DNA of 64,000 bases from Corallococcus coralloides DSM 2259 (lineage in GTDB: Bacteria; Myxococcota; Myxococcia; Myxococcales; Myxococcaceae). The position numbers and the translations under genes were made by a program. A model generated the notes under the pieces. It saw nothing but the letters and a program-made list of their open reading frames with translations, was not told the DNA's origin and made no database searches. The DNA lies in contig NC_017030.1 in NCBI RefSeq assembly GCF_000255295.1, forward strand, positions 558,001 to 622,000. Reading direction: 5' to 3'. Of this stretch, positions 1-13,454 are shown one piece after another (within the stretch, counting starts at the first letter, position 1; each line of letters starts with the position of its first letter).

Positions 1-60
1 GCGCACGGTGGGGGGCCCGACCCCGCGGGTGGGCGTTCAGGGGCGGGGAGGGGACAGGTC

Positions 61-4911
<4,851 letters not shown>

Positions 4912-5202
4912 CGGCTGGCGGATCCGCGTGTCACCCGGTGGACAGGGATGCGTGGATCCGCCTCTCCAGGGCAGCGGCGTGCCCCCGGATGCGATGTCCG
5001 CGGGACAGCGTGGAGCCGCCGCGGGGCGTGCCGTCCGCCTCGAACCGCCTGACAAGGGAAAGCCCTTTCCTGGGCCGCAGGCGCGGGGGGCTACCGGCCA
5101 GGCGTGAAGCTTGTTTCCCAAGCTTGTAGGCAAAAGTCCGGGTGCCACCTTCTCGTCCACACGCGCATTGGGAGCGGCGTGAGGGGTTCAAGGGGGCGCG
5201 CA

Positions 5203-6597
5203 ATGGAGCTGGGTTTCGAGACGATTGGCAACGCCACACTCATCTGTCACGACAACGGGCCCGTGCTGGTGACGGACCCCTGGACGGACGGGGACGCGTA
5301 CTTCGGCAGCTGGACGCTGTCCCACGAGATTCCGGAAGAGCAGCGCCAGTCCATCCTGGACTGCTCCTACGTGTGGCTGTCTCACGGCCACCCGGACCAC
5401 CTGAGCATGGCCTCGCTGGAGAAGCTGCGCGAGCGCACGCTGCTGATCCCCAACCACGTGGGCGGCCGCATCCGCGACGACCTGCTTGAGGCGGGCTTCA
5501 AGGTCCAGGTGCTCCAGGACCGGGAATGGACGCGCCTGTCCCCGCGCATCCGCGTGCTGTGCATCCCGGACGTGAACCAGGACGCGGTGCTGCTGGTGGA
5601 GGTGGGCGGCCGGCTCATCGTCAACCTCAACGACTCCGGTGACCGCGGCCAGGGCCGCTTCGTGCGCCGGGTCATCAAGGAGTACAGCGAGACGTACCTC
5701 TTGGCCCTGTCCGGCTACGGCGACGCGGACATGATGAACTTCTTCACCGAGGACGGGCGCCGCATCCTCCCGTACGCGGCGGCGAAGACGCCCGTGGGAC
5801 AGACGATTGCTCGCATGGCGGAGACCTACGGCGTCCGCTACTTCGTCCCCTTCAGCTCCATGCACAAGTACCAGCGCGCCGACAGCGTCTGGTGCTCCGA
5901 GTACACCACCACGCTGCCGGACTACGCGCGGGGCTTCGCCTCCAACACCTGCGAGATGCTCCCGGCCTTCCTGCGCCACGACTTCACCAACGACTCCTCC
6001 GTCTCCATCAACCCCAAGGAGCGCACCATCCGCCCGCTGGACCCCAAGGACTTCGGGGACGACTGGAGCGAGCGCCTGGAGGCGGACGAGGTGAAGCAGC
6101 TGGAGCAGTACTTCCGCGCCGTCGAGCACCTGGGTTCGGTGATGGACTTCCTGCGTTTCCGCGTGGGCGGCCAGGAGCACGTCATCGAGTTCAACAAGCG
6201 CCGCTTCCACAAGGGCATCACCTTCGAGGCGCCCCGCAACTCCCTGATGACCGCCGTGAAGTACCAGGTGTTCGACGACCTGCTCATCGGCAACTTCATG
6301 AAGACCACCGTGCACGGCGGCTTCGGCAAGGGCAGCCTCTACCCGGACTTCAGCCCCTACGTGGCCAAGTACGCGGACAACGGCAAGGCCCGCACGGAGG
6401 CGCAGCTGCGCAACTACTTCAACGAGTACCGGAGCCGCGACATGGTGGGCTACCTGCGCCACCAGCTGGATGCCCACTGCGTGCGCCCCCTCCAGATTCA
6501 GTCCGCGGAGCTGCTGCGCGCCCTGCTGCCCCCGGGCTCCAACACCTTCCGCATGGCCAAGGAGACCTATTGGAAGATGCGCCGCGCCATCCTCTAG
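5203..6597 (+). CDS. MBL-fold metallohydrolase, function uncertain
   Basis: A 464-residue cytoplasmic protein with a metallo-beta-lactamase signature SHGHPDH (H61, H63, D65, H66), which supplies the metal-binding site. Later conserved stretches include LNDSGD (a probable metal-bridging Asp) and PFSSMHKYQ. No signal peptide is visible. The layout, with a long C-terminal half after the MBL core, resembles the UlaG / CMP-sialate-hydroxylase-like branch often found near surface polysaccharide genes, but I cannot name a substrate. The start at ATG 5203 is preferred over a longer GTG start at 5104 because the extra residues look non-conserved and a purine-rich stretch (aaggggg) lies just upstream of 5203. 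It stands alone on this strand with about 290 bp in front. Confidence 0.75.
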   Translation: MELGFETIGNATLICHDNGPVLVTDPWTDGDAYFGSWTLSHEIPEEQRQSILDCSYVWLSHGHPDHLSMASLEKLRERTLLIPNHVGGRIRDDLLEAGFKVQVLQDREWTRLSPRIRVLCIPDVNQDAVLLVEVGGRLIVNLNDSGDRGQGRFVRRVIKEYSETYLLALSGYGDADMMNFFTEDGRRILPYAAAKTPVGQTIARMAETYGVRYFVPFSSMHKYQRADSVWCSEYTTTLPDYARGFASNTCEMLPAFLRHDFTNDSSVSINPKERTIRPLDPKDFGDDWSERLEADEVKQLEQYFRAVEHLGSVMDFLRFRVGGQEHVIEFNKRRFHKGITFEAPRNSLMTAVKYQVFDDLLIGNFMKTTVHGGFGKGSLYPDFSPYVAKYADNGKARTEAQLRNYFNEYRSRDMVGYLRHQLDAHCVRPLQIQSAELLRALLPPGSNTFRMAKETYWKMRRAIL

Positions 6598-6643
6598 GGA
6601 TTCCCTGAAAAGCCACGCTTAAACCTGACCGAAACCAGGTCAC

Positions 6644-6670
6644 CTTGCTGTCTCCTTCTCAGACAGCAAG
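6644..6670 (+). terminator. Hairpin after the MBL gene (possible terminator)
   Basis: A perfect 10-bp stem, CTTGCTGTCT pairing with AGACAGCAAG, around a 7-nt loop, 47 nt past the stop of the MBL gene. There is no T-run after it, so it may act with Rho or as an RNA stabiliser instead of a classical intrinsic terminator. The rest of the 6598-6918 gap is unusually AT-rich for this genome and carries a second small hairpin (CGTCAC/GTGACG, 6718-6734). It probably holds the promoter for the downstream protease gene. Confidence 0.45.
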
Positions 6671-6918
6671 AGTTGACCGAGGAAATCCTAGTCTTTCTGA
6701 TGGCTTGGGATTGTAAACGTCACGTGAAGTGACGGTTGACGTGGGAAGGGCTGGAGCGGGAGCACTCCAGCTATCCCTGCGTTTCCTGTTTTTCTCCTGG
6801 GAAGTGCCGTTGGCCCGGCAGTTGCTCAATGGCCCGGCGCGCGGCGGACCGCGACTGGCGGGAAGGCCAGGGAGTGGTGGCCGCGCATCCCTCGAAGCAC
6901 ACAGGAAGAGTCTCCCCA

Positions 6919-7734
6919 ATGCTCAAGTTCCGCTCTGTTGCGATGCTGGCCGGCGTGTCGCTGATGCTCGGTGCGTGCGGTGGTCCCGAGTCCGCGCAGG
7001 AGTCCGAGGTGAAGCCGACGTGGGAGGAGTTCCAGGCGAACGCCTACCGCGAGCCGTGGGAGGGCGGGAAGATCATCGTCAACGGGGACGAGGCGCTGGA
7101 GTCCGAGGAGGAGCTCAAGGCCTACTTCCACAACGTCGTCGAGGCGCAGCTGGGCAAGTCGCAGGACGGCCTGGCCGTGTACTACATCGGCGGCGACATC
7201 AAGTGGAACGCCACCCAGAAGCTGAACCTCACCTACTGCATCAGCAACAACTTCGGCTCGAACAAGACGAAGATGGTGAACGCGATGGCCAGCGCGACGG
7301 CGGCCTGGCAGGCCACGGCGAACGTGAAGTTCGTCTACCTGTCCCAGTACGACTCGAACTGCACCGCGTCCCAGACGGGCGTGCTGTTCGACGTGCGTCC
7401 GGTGTCGGGCCAGTCCTACGTGGCGCGCGCGTTCTTCCCGAACTCCAGCCGCTCCGGCCGCAACGTCCTGGTGGACAGCAGCGCCTTCGGCGCCACGGGC
7501 GCCTGGACGCTCACGGGCGTGATTCGCCACGAGCTGGGCCACACGCTGGGCTTCCGTCACGAGCACACCCGCTCCACCGCGAGCGGCTGCTACGAGGACA
7601 ACCAGTGGCGCGCGCTGACGTCCACCTACGACCGCGCCTCCGTCATGCACTACCCGCAGTGCAACGGCACCCAGACGGGCGACCTCGTGCTGACGACCCT
7701 GGACAAGCAGGGCGCCCGCGCGCTGTACCCGTGA
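6919..7734 (+). CDS. M57-like secreted zinc metalloprotease, lipoprotein
   Basis: A 271-residue predicted lipoprotein. The N-terminus is basic, then hydrophobic, ending in a lipobox-like LMLGAC-GG, so it should be exported and lipid-anchored. The catalytic zinc site HELGHTLGFRH (H204, E205, H208, H214) is the extended HExxHxxGxxH signature of metzincins, and SVMHYPQ downstream is the Met-turn. The nearest family by pattern is the dual-action HEIGH peptidase group (M57), common in predatory myxobacteria. ATG 6919 is chosen because it opens the signal peptide; an in-frame extension back to 6736 has no signal-like features. Substrate unknown. Confidence 0.85.
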   Translation: MLKFRSVAMLAGVSLMLGACGGPESAQESEVKPTWEEFQANAYREPWEGGKIIVNGDEALESEEELKAYFHNVVEAQLGKSQDGLAVYYIGGDIKWNATQKLNLTYCISNNFGSNKTKMVNAMASATAAWQATANVKFVYLSQYDSNCTASQTGVLFDVRPVSGQSYVARAFFPNSSRSGRNVLVDSSAFGATGAWTLTGVIRHELGHTLGFRHEHTRSTASGCYEDNQWRALTSTYDRASVMHYPQCNGTQTGDLVLTTLDKQGARALYP

Positions 7735-7814
7735 GCGAAAGCATCACCGCTTGAGGGGGCAGGGGCTGGTGGGAGCGTCTTCACGCTCCCGTCGGCCCCG
7801 TGCCGTTTCGGGCG

Positions 7815-8192
7815 CTAGAAGCGGGCGGAGACCTCATCGGCGTCCGAGGGGCGCTCGAAGAAGACGAGCGTCTTGCCGCCGCGCTCGCCAATCTCCAGGC
7901 ACTCCAGCGCGCCCGTCTCTCCGTCCAGCTCCGCGTAGACGTGGTCCGGTTCGAGGATGCGGTGGGTGATGCGCCCGTCCTCGCGGCCCACGATGATCTG
8001 CACCGCGCCCGCGTCGCTTCCCTTGCGCTCCAGGGAGATGTCCACCAGGGGCAGGCGGTCAGCGAGCGGCTGGTCGCCAGTCTCCGCGTCGATGGACTCC
8101 ACGCGCACCCACTGGGTGGCGTCCTGCTTGCTGATGCCGGCGAGGTAGCTCGCCCACTGCTCCCGGGGGATTTCCTGGTTGATGTGTGCCAT
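7815..8192 (-). CDS. DUF5335 family protein
   Basis: A 125-residue soluble protein. The N-terminal IPREQWASYL and the later RITHRILEP segment match the DUF5335 family pattern as I know it; no catalytic motif is apparent. The start codon at 8192 places the family's IPREQW motif eight residues in. It lies 130 nt downstream of the ClpX-like gene on the same strand and may be co-transcribed. Function unknown. Confidence 0.7.
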   Translation of the reverse strand: MAHINQEIPREQWASYLAGISKQDATQWVRVESIDAETGDQPLADRLPLVDISLERKGSDAGAVQIIVGREDGRITHRILEPDHVYAELDGETGALECLEIGERGGKTLVFFERPSDADEVSARF

Positions 8193-8322
8193 GGGCCGCC
8201 TCCGCGCCGCTGTCGTGTGCCTCAACCGTAAGGCGTCTGACTCGCGGGTGAAGGACGGGCCCGGCTGAACGACGCTCCGGGGACCCCGCGGACCGGGCCC
8301 CGGCACGTCGGCTGCTTCCGCC

Positions 8323-9471
8323 TCAGCCGCGCACGGCGTGCACGGCGTCGTCCTTGAGCACCAGGCGCACGGTGGCGGCCTTGCCATGGCCGAAGTGCTC
8401 GTAGGCGGCCTGCTCCAGCACGGGGGCCAGGGTGGTGCGCAGGCCGCGGGCGCCCGTCTCGCGCTTGAGGGCGCGGGCGACAATCCACTCGCGCACGGCG
8501 GGGTCCACGGTGAGCTCCAGGCCTTCATGGGAGAACTCGCGCTCCCAGGTGCGCAGCACGTTGTCCTGGAGGATGTCCCCCAGCGTGGCCGCGTCCAGCG
8601 GGTTGAAGGACACCAGCCGGTTGAAGCGGCCAATCAGCTCCGGGATGAAGCCGTAGCGGGAGAACGCGGTGGTGTTCTCCAGGTGCTCTTCCGTGATGCG
8701 CGTGGCGATGGACTCCAGGTCCTTCTGGCCGCCCTTGCCGGGCTCGCGGCCGAAGCCCATGCGCTCCACATGGGCCATGGTCGCCGCCGTGCCCCGGAAG
8801 CCGCTGAAGGCGCCGCAGGCGATGAAGGTGATGCAGCCCATGTCCAGGGATTCGGAGCGGATCCGGCTGGTGAAGCCGAAGTCTGGCGGGAACGTGGCCT
8901 GCGCCGCGGAGAGCAGGTGCAGGAGGCTGCGCTGTACGCCGAAGCCGCTCACGTCCTTGGTGGTCTGCTGGCCGGAGAAGCGGCTGTCGGAGCGGCTGGT
9001 GGCGAGCTTGTCGAACTCGTCCATGCAGATGACGCCGCAGGCCGCCCACGCCACGTCGCGCTCCGCGGCTTCGTAGAGGCGGGACAGCAGGGTGCTGACG
9101 TCGTCGCCCACGTAGCCCGTCTCGGAGAACTGGGTGGCGTCCGCGAGCACGGTGGGCACGCCCAGGATCTCCCGGAACATCAGCTCCACGAGGAACGTCT
9201 TGCCGGAGCCGGTGGGGCCCAGGAAGAGGGCGTTCTCGCGGGTGCCGGGCTCGGGCTCCAGCCCCTCCAGGTACAGCCGGCGGATGCGGCGCAGGTGGCG
9301 GTAGGCGAGCACGGAGGCGGCGCGGCGGGCCTCGGGCTGGCCCCGGTAGCCCAGGTCGCCCAGGCGCGCGTCGATCTCCTGGGGCGACAGCACCTCCAGC
9401 GCGGCCACGCGCTCCTGGATGGGCGGGCCTTCGGGGAAGGCGGAGGGTTCGACGCCGGAACGGGGAGACAT
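8323..9471 (-). CDS. ClpX-like AAA+ ATPase lacking the zinc-binding domain
   Basis: A 382-residue AAA+ ATPase. Walker A is GPTGSGKT (residues 85-92) and Walker B is VICMDEFDK (D151-E152). The ETGYVGDD stretch after Walker A and the C-terminal D2-like small domain (EREFSHEGLELTVD region) are typical of ClpX. The N-terminal four-cysteine zinc-binding domain of housekeeping ClpX is absent, replaced by about 45 unrelated residues, and I do not see an obvious IGF-type ClpP-docking loop. It is therefore probably a specialised unfoldase and not the main ClpX. The neighbouring DUF5335 gene follows on the same strand. Confidence 0.82.
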   Translation of the reverse strand: MSPRSGVEPSAFPEGPPIQERVAALEVLSPQEIDARLGDLGYRGQPEARRAASVLAYRHLRRIRRLYLEGLEPEPGTRENALFLGPTGSGKTFLVELMFREILGVPTVLADATQFSETGYVGDDVSTLLSRLYEAAERDVAWAACGVICMDEFDKLATSRSDSRFSGQQTTKDVSGFGVQRSLLHLLSAAQATFPPDFGFTSRIRSESLDMGCITFIACGAFSGFRGTAATMAHVERMGFGREPGKGGQKDLESIATRITEEHLENTTAFSRYGFIPELIGRFNRLVSFNPLDAATLGDILQDNVLRTWEREFSHEGLELTVDPAVREWIVARALKRETGARGLRTTLAPVLEQAAYEHFGHGKAATVRLVLKDDAVHAVRG

Positions 9472-9557
9472 CGCGGTGGGCTCCAGAAGGGGCGGGCTCG
9501 GCGGCGCCCATCATCCGGGAGGCACCGGGGCGCGACAAGCCACCCGGGCCCGAGGCT

Positions 9558-9980
9558 TCAGTTCACGTCGACGATGCGGCCCTGGACGTCGACGGCATAG
9601 GCCGCGTCGATGTCGAGCACGACGGGCTCCGGAGGAACGCCGCAGCGGTCGAGCCTGGCGGTGAAGAAGACGAAGTGGAGGTCATCCTGCTTCACCACGG
9701 TGACGTCATAGGTGTCCTGGCGGGACAGGCAGCGCGCCAGGGCTTCATTGGGGCCGGAGGCCTTGGCGCCGGGGGGCAGGAAGTCACTCAGCGCGACCTG
9801 GAGCGCCGCCAGCGCCGGCCCATCCAACTTCATGGCCCCCTCGCCTGGCGCGGGGAACCGCACGCGGGCCGCTTCCTCAGCGGGGGCGCGGGGCGGCCGG
9901 GTGTACCGGTGGTAGCCGAACAGCGAGCAGCCGGACAGCACGCCGCACAGCGCGACGATGAAGAGAGGGGAGCGTGTCAT
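9558..9980 (-). CDS. Small lipoprotein, tandem paralogue B
   Basis: A 140-residue predicted lipoprotein: signal MTRSPLFIVALCGVLSGC with a lipobox cysteine, then a compact domain. It is clearly paralogous to the gene directly upstream (10018-10470). Both share FGY(H/Y)(R/K)Y just after the cysteine, LDGP(A/T)LAA(L/F)QVAL, a PP(G/D)AKASG segment, LDRC and a closing G(R)I(V/L)D pattern. Two conserved cysteines in the mature part may form a disulphide. Last gene of a three-gene operon. Function unknown. Confidence 0.75.
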   Translation of the reverse strand: MTRSPLFIVALCGVLSGCSLFGYHRYTRPPRAPAEEAARVRFPAPGEGAMKLDGPALAALQVALSDFLPPGAKASGPNEALARCLSRQDTYDVTVVKQDDLHFVFFTARLDRCGVPPEPVVLDIDAAYAVDVQGRIVDVN

Positions 9981-10017
9981 GGCACCCGGTCCTGTCCGGG
10001 ACGCAGCCCTCCGGCCG

Positions 10018-10470
10018 TCACCGGATGTCGAGGATGCGGCCCTTGCCGTCGATGAGGTAGGTGGCGCCCGCGTCCAGGACCACGGCGTCGGGTGGCATCT
10101 CCTCGCAGCGGTCGAGGTTGGCGGAGAAGGCGATGACGTACAGGTCGTCATTCACCTTCTGGATGCGGACGTCGAAGAGGTCCCTGCGCCCGAGGCAGCG
10201 GACCAGCCGTTCGTGATTGCCGCTGGCCTTCGCATCGGGGGGAAAGAAGTCCTTCAGCGCGACCTGGAACGCAGCGAGGGTCGGACCATCCAGCTCGGTC
10301 GTCGTCTGGAACGCCTGGGGATCCCGGATGCGCGCCCCCTCTGCGCTTGGGATGCGTTCGGGCCGCTCGTATTTGTAATAGCCGAAGTGACTACAGCCCT
10401 GGCTCAGGACACAGAGCACGACGCCAAGGAGAAGGGGCGCCAGGCGCTGGGTCCGCGTGCGCACGTTCAT
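10018..10470 (-). CDS. Small lipoprotein, tandem paralogue A
   Basis: A 150-residue predicted lipoprotein with signal peptide ending LCVLSQGC-SHFG. It is the tandem duplicate of 9558-9980 (shared LDGPTLAAFQVAL, DAKASG, LDRC motifs). Its ATG overlaps the stop of the upstream gene by ATGA (10467-10470), indicating translational coupling. The pair probably arose by local duplication. No enzymatic motif seen. A partner or immunity role toward the upstream JAB-like protein is only a guess from context. Confidence 0.77.
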   Translation of the reverse strand: MNVRTRTQRLAPLLLGVVLCVLSQGCSHFGYYKYERPERIPSAEGARIRDPQAFQTTTELDGPTLAAFQVALKDFFPPDAKASGNHERLVRCLGRRDLFDVRIQKVNDDLYVIAFSANLDRCEEMPPDAVVLDAGATYLIDGKGRILDIR

Positions 10471-11132
10471 GGCGTCCAGTCCTGCCCTTCATAGAGCTCG
10501 ATGTTGCCCTGGTCGTCGCTGACCGAGCCGATGGGAACCCAGACGCCACCCCGAAGCGCGGCCACCTCGCGGTCGGCGTAGTCGAATTTGTAGGCGCGGC
10601 ACTCGCCCGCCTTCTCCCGGTAGAACAGCAGGAGATGCCTCCGGAGGACCTTGCCGGTCCGCGAGTCGGCGATCCGCGAGGGAACCCACTCGCGGTCGCG
10701 CCCCATGTCCTTCTGGGAGAAGCGCCGGTTGTGGGGATGGTTGTGACCCCTCCCCAGGATGACCGCATCCAGGTGCCGCGGATCATCCAGCTTCGTGGGG
10801 ACCAGACATGACTTCGTGCGGCCCACGCTCGTGCCTTGGACGTCGGACAGATGGCTGAGGTAGTACGCGTCCTCCGCACCCGAGTAATAGACCAGGGCGC
10901 AGTACTCCATCCCGTAGTCACCGGACGATGCCCCTGGCTGCCGGGTCATGATCTCGCATGCGTTCCCGGCGAGTTCCTCCACCGTGGGAAAGGGGCCCGC
11001 GAGTGGACCTGAGACCTGGAGCTGTCCATCCGGGAGCTCACGGACGCGGACATCCGGGTTCGGTGTGGAGCACGCCACCATCAGCGCGGCCCATGCCCAT
11101 GGGACGGCCCAATGGCTTCGCTGAATCCCCAT
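10467..11132 (-). CDS. Lipoprotein with a possible JAB/MPN-like HxHP motif
   Basis: A 221-residue predicted lipoprotein (signal ending ALMVAC-STP). The mature protein contains GRGHNHPHNRRFSQKD, which resembles the HxHP...S..D metal-site pattern of JAB/MPN-type isopeptidase or DUF4329-like domains; the usual upstream glutamate cannot be assigned with confidence. It is the first gene of an operon whose next gene overlaps it by ATGA and encodes one of two tandem lipoproteins. The family is not one I can name firmly. Transcription probably starts in the AT-richer gap upstream (11133-11461). Confidence 0.65.
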   Translation of the reverse strand: MGIQRSHWAVPWAWAALMVACSTPNPDVRVRELPDGQLQVSGPLAGPFPTVEELAGNACEIMTRQPGASSGDYGMEYCALVYYSGAEDAYYLSHLSDVQGTSVGRTKSCLVPTKLDDPRHLDAVILGRGHNHPHNRRFSQKDMGRDREWVPSRIADSRTGKVLRRHLLLFYREKAGECRAYKFDYADREVAALRGGVWVPIGSVSDDQGNIELYEGQDWTP

Positions 11133-11461
11133 GCGCGGTGTCCTGGTTCGAGGGCGCTTTCCTGGGGCTCAGTCATTAACAGGTAAATTCAGGAAAAAGA
11201 AGACTAACTGTCCCAGTCTGACATAGTTGGAATCGGGTGGAAAGTGACCCTGCGGGACTTCGCAATACTACCTGTGAGGTCATGGGGTGACAACAGGATG
11301 TAAAGGGTTCAATGTGGAGCGGAGCACGCGGAAGCGGCATCCAGCGGTCCGTCCGCCGGTCCGCACTCGTGGGCTCCCAGAGGTCGACCCGTGAACAGCG
11401 CTGTTCCCCAGGTGCGCAGGGTGCTCCCCGGCGCCGCGCGTGCGCATTAACACGGGCGCAC
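11133..11461. promoter_or_regulatory. Divergent intergenic region, probable promoters
   Basis: A 329-bp gap between the leftward lipoprotein operon and rightward treZ, with no supported gene. The stretch 11178-11310 is much more AT-rich than its surroundings (for example acaggtaaattcaggaaaaa), as expected for promoters in a genome of this composition. No operator or riboswitch could be assigned. Confidence 0.4.
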
Positions 11462-13306
11462 ATGGCTCAATCGATTGAAGCACGGTCCCAAGCGCCCCGG
11501 CTGGGTGCATGGGTGGAGGGGTCCTCGGTGCGCTGGCGCGTCTGGGCGCCCGGCCACAAGGGCGTGGACGTCGTCCTCTACGACGCGGAGGACCGCGTCC
11601 TGCGCAAGGTGCCGCTCACCGCTGAAGCGGACGGCTGCTTTGGCGGCGCGCTGCCGGACCTGGCCGAGGGCACGCGCTACAAGCTCAGCGTGGACGGCGG
11701 AGACCCGTTCCCCGACCCCTGGTCCCGCTCGCAGCCCCAGGGCGTGCACGGCCCGTCGGAGGTGGTGGTCTCCGACCACGGCTGGACGGACTCGCACTGG
11801 AAGGGGCCGGATCCGCAAGCGCTGGTCATCTACGAGGTGCACGTGGGCACCGCCACGCCGGAGGGCACCTTCGAGGCGTTCATCCCGAAGCTCGCCCACC
11901 TGCGCGAATTGGGCGTGAACACGCTGGAGCTGTTGCCGGTGGCCAGCTTTCCGGGGGCCCGCAACTGGGGCTACGACGGCGTGGACCTCTTCGCGCCGCA
12001 GGCCACGTACGGCGGGCCCAAGGGGCTGCGCAAGTTCATCGACGCGGCGCACGCGCACGGGCTCGCGGTGCTCATCGACGCCGTCTACAACCACTTCGGA
12101 CCGGACGGGAACTACCTGCGCGCGTACTCGCCGCACTACTTCACCGGCAAGCACCACACGCCCTGGGGCGACGCGGTGAACTACGACAGCGAGGGCAGCC
12201 GCTTCGTGCGCTCGCTGGTGCTCTCCAACGTGGAGATGTGGATCCGCGACTACCACGCGGACGGCCTGCGCCTGGACGCGGCGCACGCCCTGGTGGATGA
12301 AGGCCAGCCGCACCTGCTCGCCGAAATCGTGGAGCGCGCCCACGCCTCCGCCTCCGGCCGCCGCGTGGTCGTCATCGCCGAGGACGAGCGCAACGAGCGC
12401 AAGCTCGTCACGCCCGCGTCCGAAGGCGGCTATGGCCTGGACGGCGTCTGGGCGGATGACCTGCACCACCAGCTGCGGCGCGCCTTCGCGGGCGACCACG
12501 AAGGCTACTACCAGGACTACACGGGCAGCGCGGAGGACCTGGCCGCCACGCTGCGGCAGGGCTGGTTCTACACGGGCCAGAAGTCGAAGAACCTGGGCCA
12601 CGCGCGCGGCACGGACCCGAAGGGGCTGGGGCCCTGGCACTTCGTCCACTGCATCCAGAACCATGATCAGGTGGGCAACCGGCCCCTGGGCAACCGCCTG
12701 TCGGAAGACGTATCGCCGGCCGCCTACCGCGCCATGAGCACGCTGCTCTTGATGTCGCCCTTCACGCCGCTGCTCTTCATGGGGCAGGAGTGGAACGCGC
12801 GCACGCCGTTCCTCTACTTCACGGACCACAACGCGGAGCTGGGCAAGCTCGTCACGGAAGGGCGCCGCAAGGAGTTCGCCGGCTTCTCGCGCTTCAAGGG
12901 CGAAGAGGTGCCGGACCCGCAGGCCCGCGACACCTTCACCCGCTCCACGCTGGACTGGGACGAGCTGGACAACGCGGAGGCCGCGGGCGTGCACACGCTC
13001 TACAAGGAGCTGTTGCGCCTGCGCGCCACGGAGCCCGTGCTCACCAGCCGCCAGGGCACGCACGACGCCCGGGCGCTGGGGCCGGACGCGTTCGTGCTGG
13101 AGCGCCGCGCGGAAGGGGACACGTTCCTCATCTTCGTGAACCTCCGGGGCTCGCTGGTGCACACGCTGAATCCGCACGCGAGCGCGGGCATCGTCATGTG
13201 GAGTGAGAACCCGCGCTACGGCGGCACGGTGGAGGCGTCCCCGCTCACCGGCAACGTCGTGCGCCTGGAGGGCCCCTCCGCGGCGGTGGTGAAGCTGCGC
13301 GAGTAG
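11462..13306 (+). CDS. treZ: Malto-oligosyltrehalose trehalohydrolase
   Basis: A 614-residue GH13 enzyme that cleaves trehalose from maltooligosyl-trehalose made by TreY. An N-terminal early-set beta domain (SSVRWRVWAP) precedes the (beta/alpha)8 barrel. Catalytic residues are visible in order: Asp nucleophile in LRLDAAHA (D272), acid/base Glu in IAEDERNE (E307), and the transition-state Asp in QNHDQVGNR (D402). Length and motif order fit TreZ, not a glycogen-branching enzyme. ATG 11462 is chosen because the first beta domain begins soon after; the longer frame from 11312 lies in the AT-rich promoter zone. treX and treY are not beside it here. Trehalose supports osmotic and desiccation tolerance, for example in spores. 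Confidence 0.92.
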   Translation: MAQSIEARSQAPRLGAWVEGSSVRWRVWAPGHKGVDVVLYDAEDRVLRKVPLTAEADGCFGGALPDLAEGTRYKLSVDGGDPFPDPWSRSQPQGVHGPSEVVVSDHGWTDSHWKGPDPQALVIYEVHVGTATPEGTFEAFIPKLAHLRELGVNTLELLPVASFPGARNWGYDGVDLFAPQATYGGPKGLRKFIDAAHAHGLAVLIDAVYNHFGPDGNYLRAYSPHYFTGKHHTPWGDAVNYDSEGSRFVRSLVLSNVEMWIRDYHADGLRLDAAHALVDEGQPHLLAEIVERAHASASGRRVVVIAEDERNERKLVTPASEGGYGLDGVWADDLHHQLRRAFAGDHEGYYQDYTGSAEDLAATLRQGWFYTGQKSKNLGHARGTDPKGLGPWHFVHCIQNHDQVGNRPLGNRLSEDVSPAAYRAMSTLLLMSPFTPLLFMGQEWNARTPFLYFTDHNAELGKLVTEGRRKEFAGFSRFKGEEVPDPQARDTFTRSTLDWDELDNAEAAGVHTLYKELLRLRATEPVLTSRQGTHDARALGPDAFVLERRAEGDTFLIFVNLRGSLVHTLNPHASAGIVMWSENPRYGGTVEASPLTGNVVRLEGPSAAVVKLRE

Positions 13307-13328
13307 CCCGCACGCAAAGACAGACACG

Positions 13329-13393
13329 GTTTCACGCGCGGCCCGTCTCCCGGAAGCAGGGGGGCGGGCCGCCGCTTCTTCCCTCCGTGAAAC
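13329..13393 (+). terminator. Nested inverted repeats after treZ
   Basis: Two nested stems: outer GTTTCAC (13329-13335) with GTGAAAC (13387-13393), inner GCGGCCCG (13338-13345) with CGGGCCGC (13365-13372). They lie between treZ and the next gene and could form a bulky transcript-end structure or part of the leader of the downstream gene. There is no T-run. Confidence 0.4.
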
Positions 13394-13441
13394 AGGCAAC
13401 GACAAGGAATGCCCTCGGGGCCGGGCCGGTACTCGGCCGCC

Positions 13442-13447
13442 AGGAGG
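13442..13447 (+). promoter_or_regulatory. Strong ribosome binding site deciding a TTG start
   Basis: AGGAGG is followed by 7 nt and then TTG at 13455, which opens a signal peptide. This spacing decides the non-ATG start of the discoidin-domain protein. Confidence 0.75.
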
Positions 13448-13454
13448 AAGCACC

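Noticed and set aside
5107..5125. Inverted repeat AAGCTTG...CAAGCTT before the MBL gene
   Set aside because: Only 7 bp per arm and no T-run; too short to claim as a regulatory site.
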